DNA of 11,429 bases from an uncultured Acidimicrobiales bacterium (lineage in GTDB: Bacteria; Actinomycetota; Acidimicrobiia; Acidimicrobiales; Iamiaceae): the NCBI GenBank assembly GCA_937926025.1, contig CALANQ010000411.1, positions 1 through 11,429 on the forward strand, given 5' to 3'. Every line of letters starts with the position of its first letter. The first letter of the stretch is position 1. Below are positions 6,047 through 11,429 of the stretch, piece after piece. The notes under the pieces are model-generated. The model was not told the DNA's origin and ran no database searches. It was given only the letters and a program-made list of their open reading frames with translations. Made by a program: the position numbers and the translations under genes.

Positions 6047-7546
6047 ATGAGGATCGACGACGAGAGCTGCTACCAGGCCATCCGCAGCAAGGACCCGCGC
6101 TTCGACGGCTGGGTCTTCGTGGGGGTGACCTCGACGGGGCTCTTCTGCCGGCCGAGCTGCCCGGCCACCACGCCCCGCCGCCAGAACGTCCGGTTCTACC
6201 CCACCGCGGCGGCCGCCCAGGGCGCCGGCTTCCGCGCGTGCCGCCGGTGCCGCCCCGACACCGCTCCGGGGTCACCGGAGTGGAACGTGCGCGGCGACCT
6301 CGCCTCCCGGGCGATGCGGCTGATCGACGACGGCCTGGTGGATCGTGAGGGGGTCGGTGGCGTGGCCCGGCGCCTGGCGGTGAGCGAGCGCCACCTGCAC
6401 CGGATCCTGGTGCAGGAGGTCGGTGCCGCTCCCCTGCCCCTGGCTCGGTCCCGCCGGGCCCAGACCGCCCGGGTGCTCATCGAGACCACCGAGCTGCCGT
6501 TCACCGAGATCGCCTTCGCCGCCGGCTTCGCCAGCATCCGCCAGTTCAACGACACGGTCCGCGAGTTCTTCGGTGCCAGCCCGACGGTGCTGCGGGCGGA
6601 CCGCACGACCTCCATCAGACGGGGCCGCTCGGGTCCGCTCACCACCGACGGCGGGACCGGGCCCACCCCGATCTCGCTCCGGCTGGCCACCCGCACGCCG
6701 TTCGCCGGTGACCAGGTGCTGGGCTTCCTGGCGACCCGGGCCATCCCCGGCGTCGAGGCGGTGTCGGACGACGGCACCTACCACCGGGTCCTGAGGCTCC
6801 CCACGGGCATGGCCACGGTCTCGCTCCGGGCGAAGGACGATCACGTCACCGCAGACCTGCTGCTCGCAGACCTCCGGGACCTCGGGCCGGCCGTCGCCCG
6901 CTGCCGGCGCCTCCTGGACCTCGACGCCGACCCGGTCGCCGTCGACCGGGCGCTCGGAGCGGACCCGGTGCTCCAGCCGCTGGTGGCGGCCGTGCCCGGA
7001 CGGCGCTCCCCCGGTGCCGTCGACGGCACCGAGCTGCTGGTGCGGGCGGTCATCGGCCAGCAGGTGTCGGTGGCCGGGGCCCGGACCGTGGCGTCCCGGG
7101 TGGCCGCCTCGCTGGGCGAGGACCTACCCGCTGCGCTCCGAGCGGCACCCGGCGCCCATCCCGATCTCGAACGGGCCTTCCCCGATGCCGCCGCCCTGGG
7201 CGCTGCGGATCCGACCGGGTTCTCCATGCCCCGGTCGCGCGGCCTCGCGCTCACCGAGGCCTGCCGGCTGGTGGCCGATGGCGAGGTGGAGCTCGATCCC
7301 GGCTCCGAACGGGCCGATGTCGAGGGCCGCCTGCTCCAGGTGAAGGGCATCGGCCCGTGGACCACCGCGTACCTGGCCATGCGGGCGCTGAGCGACCCCG
7401 ACGTGTTCCTCCCCACCGACCTCGGGGTCCTGCGCGGGCTGGCGGCGCTCGGCGGCCCTGGGGATGCGAGGGGGGCCGCCGCCGCGGCGGAGCCGTGGCG
7501 GCCCTGGCGGTCCTACGCGCTGCACCACCTGTGGAGCGCGGCCTGA
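6047..7546 (+). CDS. alkA: Ada-AraC-AlkA fusion: methylphosphotriester sensor and 3-methyladenine DNA glycosylase
   Basis: This 499-residue adaptive-response protein has three parts. Residues 8-75 are the Ada metal-binding domain with Cys34, Cys38, Cys65 and Cys68 (GLFCRPSCPA, FRACRRCRPD); the Cys38-type acceptor of phosphotriester methyl groups is kept. Residues about 85-183 are an AraC helix-turn-helix pair (VARRLAVSERHLHRIL, IAFAAGFASIRQFND). Residues about 207-499 are AlkA: an N-terminal alpha/beta domain, the conserved IGQQVSV (336-342), the helix-hairpin-helix VKGIGPWTTAY (432-442) and catalytic Asp458 in DVFLPTDLG. It therefore probably senses methylation, activates genes and excises alkylated bases. 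The C-terminal O6-methylguanine methyltransferase (PCHR) domain of E. coli Ada is absent, as in the mycobacterial Ada-AlkA arrangement. ATG 6047 fits the domain start and has AGGA about 9 nt upstream; ATG 6038 and an open frame further upstream are less likely. Its stop lies 1 bp from the convergent lipoprotein gene. Confidence 0.95.
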   Translation: MRIDDESCYQAIRSKDPRFDGWVFVGVTSTGLFCRPSCPATTPRRQNVRFYPTAAAAQGAGFRACRRCRPDTAPGSPEWNVRGDLASRAMRLIDDGLVDREGVGGVARRLAVSERHLHRILVQEVGAAPLPLARSRRAQTARVLIETTELPFTEIAFAAGFASIRQFNDTVREFFGASPTVLRADRTTSIRRGRSGPLTTDGGTGPTPISLRLATRTPFAGDQVLGFLATRAIPGVEAVSDDGTYHRVLRLPTGMATVSLRAKDDHVTADLLLADLRDLGPAVARCRRLLDLDADPVAVDRALGADPVLQPLVAAVPGRRSPGAVDGTELLVRAVIGQQVSVAGARTVASRVAASLGEDLPAALRAAPGAHPDLERAFPDAAALGAADPTGFSMPRSRGLALTEACRLVADGEVELDPGSERADVEGRLLQVKGIGPWTTAYLAMRALSDPDVFLPTDLGVLRGLAALGGPGDARGAAAAAEPWRPWRSYALHHLWSAA

Positions 7547-7547
7547 G

Positions 7548-8069
7548 TCACCCTCCGGTCGTGGTGGTGGCGGTGCCGTCGGTGAGCGCCTCGACATCGA
7601 CGCCGCAGTCCTCGTAGACGGCGTTGATCTCCTTCTCCCCGTAGCCGGCCACCTCGTCGTAGGACAGCTCGGCGACCGCGTCGGCCACGCACTTGCCCTG
7701 CTCCTCGGTCGCCCCGCGGTCCACCAGCGCGGCGCCGGTGATGACGCCGGTGACCTCGGTGGCGGTCACCCCGCAGCGATCCTCGTAGGCGGGCACGACG
7801 TCGTCGGCCTTGAGCTTGCCGACCCCGCCGTCCTCGAGGATCTCGAGGATGCAGTCGACCGTCTTGGCGTCGAAGGCGTCCTCGAGCGACGGGCGGATGC
7901 GCTCGTTGATGTCGGCGATGATCTCCTCGTCGGTCATCCCGGTCGTGAGCGATGTGGTCGTCCCACCGGACGTGGTGGTGGTCTTCGCGTCGTCGCTCGA
8001 CGAGCTGCATCCGGCTGCCCCCACGAGCAGGACGGCGGTGACGAGCGCGATCAGGGTGCGCCGCATCAT
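7548..8069 (-). CDS. Predicted lipoprotein with duplicated cysteine motif, function unknown
   Basis: This 173-residue protein starts with a lipoprotein signal: MMRR, a hydrophobic core, then AAGC with Cys21 as the predicted lipidation site. A Ser/Thr/Gly-rich linker (22-44) follows, and the protein ends in a TATTTTGG tail. The mature part seems built of two similar halves: Cys73 to YEDRCGV (Cys99) and Cys127 to YEDCGV (Cys155). Each pair is spaced about 27 residues apart, suggesting two disulfide-linked helical repeats outside the membrane. The mature chain is acidic. The start overlaps the stop of the SnoaL-like gene (ATG at 8069 or 8066, ATGATG), so the two are probably translated together. 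No enzyme motif is visible and I do not recognise a named family. Confidence 0.87.
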   Translation of the reverse strand: MMRRTLIALVTAVLLVGAAGCSSSSDDAKTTTTSGGTTTSLTTGMTDEEIIADINERIRPSLEDAFDAKTVDCILEILEDGGVGKLKADDVVPAYEDRCGVTATEVTGVITGAALVDRGATEEQGKCVADAVAELSYDEVAGYGEKEINAVYEDCGVDVEALTDGTATTTTGG

Positions 8070-8527
8070 GCGAACTTGTTGGCGGTGAGGTTGAAGCTGG
8101 GGACGTCGTCGAACGAGATCATCTGCTCGTAGATGCGCTCGTAGCCGGTGTGGGCGATGCGCCACACCCCGTCGGCACCGCGCCGGTACCGGTCCTCGTA
8201 CGCCGACGCGCCGTCGAGCAGGAACCGGTAGTCCGTCATGATCACGCGGTCCATCAGGCTCCAGCGGCCGGTGGCCTCGTCGCCGTCGACCGTGAACTCG
8301 GGGTGGTGGACCTGGTGCACGGTGATCATGTTCGCGCCCAGGTTCTCCTTCATGTAGGCCACGATCTGGTCGGGACCGGTGAACGACAGCCGCTCGCCGT
8401 AGGTGGCGGTGGCGTCCTCGGTGAAGCACGAGGCGAACAGGTCCCAGTCCTTGTGGTCCAGCGCCCGCGTGTAGCGGTACTTGAGCTCCTCGAGCTCCCG
8501 GTAGGTCACGAGGTCAGCAGCATCCAT
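8066..8527 (-). CDS. SnoaL/NTF2-like domain protein
   Basis: This 153-residue cytosolic protein has the alpha+beta cone fold of the SnoaL_4/NTF2-like group. Visible family features are the opening helix (LEELKYRYTRALDHKDWDLF, 12-31), CFTEDATATYG (34-44), the HHPEFTVDGDEATGRW strand pair (74-89) and YEDRYRRGADGVWRIAHTGYERIY near the end (110-133). Members include polyketide cyclases, dehydratases, isomerases and many proteins of unknown activity, so the reaction cannot be named. ATG 8527 is chosen because the domain starts there and AGGA lies 7-8 nt upstream; the frame continues to 8614 with non-homologous residues. It is first in a two-gene unit with the lipoprotein and divergent from the doxX-menB pair. 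Confidence 0.9.
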   Translation of the reverse strand: MDAADLVTYRELEELKYRYTRALDHKDWDLFASCFTEDATATYGERLSFTGPDQIVAYMKENLGANMITVHQVHHPEFTVDGDEATGRWSLMDRVIMTDYRFLLDGASAYEDRYRRGADGVWRIAHTGYERIYEQMISFDDVPSFNLTANKFA

Positions 8528-8536
8528 GACCGGATC

Positions 8537-8588
8537 CTGACACACCGTCAGATCACCGCGCTGGAGCACGGTCGGTAGCCTCGCCGCC
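8537..8588. promoter_or_regulatory. Divergent promoter between SnoaL-like gene and doxX-menB
   Basis: The 61-bp gap holds a perfect short dyad CTGAC-ACACC-GTCAG (8537-8551), overlapping the ribosome site of the minus-strand gene. It also holds a plus-strand -10, TAGCCT (8576-8581), ending 7 nt before the GTG at 8589, which fits a leaderless transcript. No good -35 is seen. Use of the dyad as an operator is a guess. Confidence 0.4.
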
Positions 8589-9002
8589 GTGACCGCACCC
8601 AGCACCACCCCCACGCCCGTGGAGTCCCCCAGCTACCGCCGGCTCCGCCAGCGCGTGGGTGGCGGACTGGTCTTCATGGCCGTCCTCCACGTGATCCTCC
8701 CGAAGCCGTTCCTTAAGATCATCCCCCGGTCGCTCGGAGCGCCCCGGTTCTGGAACCTGGCCGCCGGCGCGGCGGAGGGCGCGGCCGGCGCGCTGCTGCT
8801 GTCGAACGACCCGCAGAAGCACAAGGTGGGCGGGGCGCTGGCCCCCGCCACGTTCATCGGGGTCTACCCGGCCAACATCAACATGGCCATCCAGGCCGGC
8901 AAGCCCACCAACCCGGCCGCCATCGCCGCCTGGCTGCGGCTGCCGTTCCAGTTCCCGATGATCGCCTCGGGCATCCGCCTGGCGAAGGGCGACGGGCGAT
9001 GA
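8589..9002 (+). CDS. DoxX-like integral membrane protein
   Basis: This 137-residue membrane protein has about four hydrophobic segments (roughly 24-38, 54-72, 82-97, 112-130). The pattern HVILPKPFLKIIPRSLG, AAEGAAGALLL and VYPANINMA (92-100) is characteristic of the DoxX/DoxX-like group, whose members are linked to quinone or thiosulfate redox chemistry in some organisms and are otherwise uncharacterised. The GTG start at 8589 has no Shine-Dalgarno but follows a TAGCCT -10 by 7 nt, as for leaderless mRNAs. Its stop overlaps the menB ATG (ATGA), so the two proteins are probably co-translated. Function is not deducible; the pairing with menaquinone synthesis is the best clue. Confidence 0.85.
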   Translation: MTAPSTTPTPVESPSYRRLRQRVGGGLVFMAVLHVILPKPFLKIIPRSLGAPRFWNLAAGAAEGAAGALLLSNDPQKHKVGGALAPATFIGVYPANINMAIQAGKPTNPAAIAAWLRLPFQFPMIASGIRLAKGDGR

Positions 9003-9916
9003 CCGCGCTGGAGGGCGTCTCCGAGACGTTCGACGCCGCCGCCTGGAAGCCGGTCCCCGGGTTCGAGGACCTGCAGGACATCACCTACCACCGGGCCGTC
9101 GACGTCGGCTGCGTCCGGGTGGCGTTCGACCGGCCCGAGATCCGCAACGCCTTCCGTCCCGCCACCGTCGACGAGCTGTACCGGGTGCTCGACCACGCCC
9201 GGCAGTCGTCCGACGTCGGCTGCGTGCTGCTCACCGGCAACGGCCCCTCCCCCAAGGACGGCGGCTGGGCGTTCTGCTCGGGCGGCGACCAGCGCATCCG
9301 GGGCAAGGACGGGTACCGCTACGCCGAGGGCGAGACGTCCGAGACCATCGACCCGGCCCGGTCCGGCCGGCTCCACATCCTCGAGGTCCAGCGGCTCATC
9401 CGCACCATGCCCAAGATCGTGATCTGCCTGGTGAACGGCTGGGCGGCCGGCGGCGGCCACAGCCTCCACGTGGTGGCCGACCTGTCGCTGGCCAGCCGGG
9501 AGCACGCCCGGTTCCGCCAGACCGATGCCGATGTGGCCCGCTTCGACGGCGGCTTCGGCTCCGCGTACCTGGCCCGCCAGGTCGGCCAGAAGTTCGCTCG
9601 TGAGATCTTCTTCCTGGGCGACACCTACACGGCCGACGACGCCCACCGCATGGGCATGGTCAACAAGGTCGTCGACCACGCCGATCTGGAGGCCGAGGGC
9701 CTCGAGTGGGCGCGCAAGATCATGGGCAAGAGCCCCACCGCCCAACGGATGCTCAAGTTCAGCTTCAACCTGATCGATGACGGCCTGGTCGGCCAGCAGG
9801 TGTTCGCCGGCGAAGCCACCCGCCTCGCCTACGGCACCGACGAGGCCGCCGAGGGCCGAGACTCGTTCCTGGAGAAGCGCGACCCGGACTGGTCGCCCTA
9901 CCCCTGGCACTACTGA
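8999..9916 (+). CDS. menB: 1,4-dihydroxy-2-naphthoyl-CoA synthase (MenB)
   Basis: This 305-residue cytosolic crotonase-fold enzyme closes the naphthoquinone ring, turning O-succinylbenzoyl-CoA into 1,4-dihydroxy-2-naphthoyl-CoA in menaquinone synthesis. MenB hallmarks are RNAFRPATVDEL (49-60), WAFCSGGDQRIRG (90-102), NGWAAGGGHSLH (146-157), QTDAD (174-178), FDGGFGSAYLARQVG (182-196) and the WSPYPWHY end (298-305). Asp176 marks the bicarbonate-independent type II class (Mtb Asp185). Asp183 and Tyr278 correspond to Mtb Asp192 and Tyr287. The residues before FDGG are Ala-Arg where MenB proteins normally have Gly-Ser, so the active-site Ser (Mtb Ser190) is Arg181 here. The start overlaps the DoxX-like stop. 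No other men gene is in the window. MenB identity is strong; full activity depends on how the Arg is tolerated. Confidence 0.95.
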   Translation: MTALEGVSETFDAAAWKPVPGFEDLQDITYHRAVDVGCVRVAFDRPEIRNAFRPATVDELYRVLDHARQSSDVGCVLLTGNGPSPKDGGWAFCSGGDQRIRGKDGYRYAEGETSETIDPARSGRLHILEVQRLIRTMPKIVICLVNGWAAGGGHSLHVVADLSLASREHARFRQTDADVARFDGGFGSAYLARQVGQKFAREIFFLGDTYTADDAHRMGMVNKVVDHADLEAEGLEWARKIMGKSPTAQRMLKFSFNLIDDGLVGQQVFAGEATRLAYGTDEAAEGRDSFLEKRDPDWSPYPWHY

Positions 9917-9917
9917 T

Positions 9918-9934
9918 CCGGGACGCGGGCCCGG
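9918..9934. terminator. Possible bidirectional terminator between convergent menB and the SurE-like gene
   Basis: The 35-bp gap between the two convergent stops holds a GC stem, CCGGG (9918-9922) with CCCGG (9930-9934), and a 7-nt loop. There is no T-tract on either strand. The position suits a shared terminator; the sequence support is weak. Confidence 0.3.
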
Positions 9935-9951
9935 GTCAGCGGTGCCCGCCG

Positions 9952-10806
9952 TCAGTTGGCGGTGGTGGGCACCGGGGTCAGGGTCACGAAGCCGGCGTTG
10001 AAGGCCTCGATGTCCGTGGTGAGGTCGGCCTCCGGGGTGGTGGACTCGCAGTCCTGGTCGTGGATGGCGTTCTCCACCGTGTCGGCCACCTCGGGCTCCA
10101 GCAGGCCGCGGATCTCACCGGACTCGCAGCTCGGGATGTTCATGCTGGTGACCCCGGCGTCCACCTTCCCGGCGGTGAGGTCGTCGCGGTGCTCCTTGAT
10201 CCAGTCGAGGATGAACGGGATCGCGCTGTCGTAGTCGAACGACGTGGTGCCCTGGCTGGTGGCCAGCGCCGGCACCCCGTGCTTGGCGGCGGCGCGGGCC
10301 GCGCCGACGGTGCCGGAGATGTCGACCAGGTTGCCGAGGTTCTGGCCCTCGTTGATGCCGGTGATGACCACGTCGGGCTCGATGCCCAGCTCGTCGAACG
10401 CCACGTTGATGGCGTCGGCCGGGTAGCCGTCGACGGCCTTCGCCGGGTAGCCGCCCTTGGTCTGGACGTCCGTGACCTCGAGCTCCGTGTCGGGCGTGGT
10501 CTTGCCGCCCTGGCCGCTCTGCTGGGTGAGCGGGGCCACCACCGTGACGTCCACGTCGTCGAGCGTGAGCAGCGCCGTCACCAGCGTGTCGATGCCCTCC
10601 GCCGAGTAGCCGTCGTCGTTGCCCACCAGGATCGTGAGCGGCTCCGACACCGGCGTGACCGTGGCCTTGGTGTCGCTGCCGTCGGCCTTGGTGGTGGTGG
10701 CGCCGTCGCTGCCAGAGGGCCCGGACGATCCCGACGAGCCGCAGGCGGCGAGGGTGCCGAGGCTCAGGGCGGCGGCCAGGATGAGGGCGGGGGTGCGTCG
10801 TTGCAT
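9952..10806 (-). CDS. SurE-like phosphatase, predicted exported lipoprotein
   Basis: This 284-residue protein has an N-terminal lipoprotein signal (MQRR, hydrophobic core, LAAC with Cys22), a Gly/Ser/Thr/Asp linker (23-56), then a SurE domain. SurE proteins are metal-dependent 5'(3')-nucleotidases or phosphatases. Motifs kept are GNDDG (62-66; Asp64 and Asp65 as metal ligands), APLTQQSGQG (91-100; Ser97), GYPADAINVA (127-136), PDVVITGINEGQNLG (144-158; Asn152) and SGTVGAARAA (164-173), so the active site looks intact. Two Cys near the end (227, 253) could form a disulfide, fitting an extracytoplasmic location. ATG 10806 has GGAGG 7 nt upstream. The usual SurE is cytoplasmic and unlipidated; here it would act at the cell surface, perhaps scavenging phosphate from nucleotides. 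It stands alone, convergent to menB and divergent from a glycosyltransferase. Confidence 0.93.
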   Translation of the reverse strand: MQRRTPALILAAALSLGTLAACGSSGSSGPSGSDGATTTKADGSDTKATVTPVSEPLTILVGNDDGYSAEGIDTLVTALLTLDDVDVTVVAPLTQQSGQGGKTTPDTELEVTDVQTKGGYPAKAVDGYPADAINVAFDELGIEPDVVITGINEGQNLGNLVDISGTVGAARAAAKHGVPALATSQGTTSFDYDSAIPFILDWIKEHRDDLTAGKVDAGVTSMNIPSCESGEIRGLLEPEVADTVENAIHDQDCESTTPEADLTTDIEAFNAGFVTLTPVPTTAN

Positions 10807-10854
10807 CGGGCTTCCTCCGGTGGTGGTGCCGCTCGGGAGGCGGCGGGCAGCGGA

Positions 10855-10860
10855 ACGGTA
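10855..10860 (-). promoter_or_regulatory. Candidate -10 of the SurE-like gene
   Basis: TACCGT on the minus strand (10860-10855) matches TANNNT and would give a leader of about 45 nt containing the GGAGG ribosome site. No clear -35 lies 16-18 bp upstream, where the first dyad of the intergenic region sits instead. Confidence 0.35.
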
Positions 10861-10862
10861 GG

Positions 10863-10907
10863 CGGTCGCGACGTCACGCGCGACCGGACGGATGTCCGAT
10901 CCGTCCG
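10863..10907. promoter_or_regulatory. Two abutting perfect dyads in a divergent promoter region
   Basis: Dyad A is CGGTCGCG (10863-10870) with CGCGACCG (10879-10886), 8-bp arms and an 8-bp spacer. Dyad B is CGGACGGAT (10885-10893) with ATCCGTCCG (10899-10907), 9-bp arms and a 5-bp spacer. They share 2 bp. Both lie between the candidate promoters of the SurE-like gene and the glycosyltransferase, where one regulator could control both. They are read as operators, but dyad B could also form an RNA hairpin. No regulator gene is adjacent in the window. Confidence 0.5.
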
Positions 10908-10938
10908 TTGCTGTCCGGCGTCGTCCAGCCGGTACCCT
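10908..10938 (+). promoter_or_regulatory. Candidate promoter of the glycosyltransferase gene
   Basis: TTGCTG (10908-10913) and TACCCT (10933-10938) are separated by 19 bp, slightly long for a vegetative promoter. Transcription would start near 10945 and give a short leader containing GAGAGAGG before the GTG at 10971. The -35 directly abuts dyad B. Confidence 0.4.
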
Positions 10939-10970
10939 GGATCGTTCCCGTGAGAGAGGTGTGACGGCGC

Positions 10971-11429
10971 GTGAAGCTCGTGGTCCAGGTGCCCTGCCTG
11001 AACGAAGAGGAGACCCTCCCCCTCGTGCTGAGCACGATCCCCAAGGAGATCCCGGGGATCGACGAGATCATCGTCCTCATCATCGATGACGGGTCCACGG
11101 ACCGCACCGTCGAGGTGGCCCGGGAGCACGGCGTCACCGAGTTCGTGCACCACGCCCGCAACCGCGGCCTCGGTCGCTCGTTCCACGACGGCGTGCAGCG
11201 GGCCCTGGAGCTGGGCGCGGACATCGTCGTCAACACCGACGGCGACAACCAGTACCCGCAGGAGCGCATCGGCGACCTCGTGAAGCCGATCCTCGACGGC
11301 GACGCCGAGATCGTCATCGCCGACCGCCAGGTCCACCTCGTGGAGCACTTCTCCAAGAGCAAGATCGCGCTGCAGAAGTTCGGCAGCCGCATCGTGAACA
11401 TCGCCGGCGGCACCGACCTGCCCGACGCC
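10971..11429 (+). CDS. Family 2 glycosyltransferase (3' end outside window)
   Basis: This is the first 153 residues of a GT-A fold glycosyltransferase that would transfer a sugar from a nucleotide or polyprenyl donor. The opening VVQVPCLNEEETL (4-16), IDDGSTD (38-44), the NRGLG segment (64-68) and the metal-binding NTDGDNQYP (88-96; Asp90 and Asp92) are typical GT2 motifs and resemble polyprenyl-phosphate mannose/glucose synthases and cell-envelope glycosyltransferases. IADRQV (116-121) follows as expected. GTG 10971 is the earliest usable start, since the upstream GTG at 10950 reaches a stop within a few codons; AGAGG lies 11 nt upstream. The acceptor-binding half and any membrane helices are beyond the right edge, so the product cannot be named. 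Confidence 0.93.
   Translation, partial: MKLVVQVPCLNEEETLPLVLSTIPKEIPGIDEIIVLIIDDGSTDRTVEVAREHGVTEFVHHARNRGLGRSFHDGVQRALELGADIVVNTDGDNQYPQERIGDLVKPILDGDAEIVIADRQVHLVEHFSKSKIALQKFGSRIVNIAGGTDLPDA

Noticed and set aside
8864..9910. 348-codon minus-strand open frame opposite menB
   Set aside because: Antisense to a well-conserved menB; its composition is that of a shadow frame.

Overview
The window is very GC-rich, almost every third codon position in the genes is G or C, and long spurious open frames run opposite the real genes. It fits a high-GC actinobacterium. The gene content (CYP125-type P450s, an Ada-AlkA fusion, a type II MenB, lipoproteins with Thr/Ser-rich linkers, starts that look leaderless) suggests Actinomycetota, perhaps Acidimicrobiia. 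The class-level placement is an inference from style; no marker gene settles it.

Left block, all minus strand (1-3652): a TetR regulator, a complete cytochrome P450, a nitronate monooxygenase-like flavoprotein and a second P450 cut by the window edge. The TetR/P450 junction overlaps by 4 bp and the flavoprotein/P450 junction has a 4-bp gap, so this reads as one operon. Both P450s resemble the sterol side-chain oxidases CYP125/CYP142. The likely theme is oxidation of a steroid or isoprenoid-like substrate under a local repressor.

Between the TetR gene and the next gene upstream of it (3653-3901) lies a cluster of related inverted and direct repeats. Next is a DEAD-box RNA helicase with a long basic tail (3902-5473, minus) and a leader of about 250 bp. 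A 70-residue protein of unknown function (5728-5940, minus) is divergent from a three-domain Ada/AraC/AlkA alkylation-repair protein (6047-7546, plus).

Convergent to the repair gene is a two-gene minus-strand unit: a SnoaL/NTF2-like protein followed, with a 4-bp overlap, by a small lipoprotein with a duplicated cysteine motif. Divergent from it is a plus-strand pair, a DoxX-like membrane protein and MenB (menaquinone synthesis), again overlapping by 4 bp. MenB carries an unusual substitution in a conserved active-site motif.

The right end holds an exported SurE-like phosphatase predicted to be a lipoprotein (minus), divergent from a family 2 glycosyltransferase that runs off the window (plus). 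Their shared promoter region contains two abutting perfect dyads.

No RNA gene, IS element, CRISPR array, phage gene or recognised defence system was seen. The only stretches of more than 200 bp without a gene are 3653-3901 and 5474-5727, and both are annotated. I see no clear new multi-gene system; the repeat cluster, the altered MenB, the exported SurE and the double-dyad promoter are the points most worth a second look.
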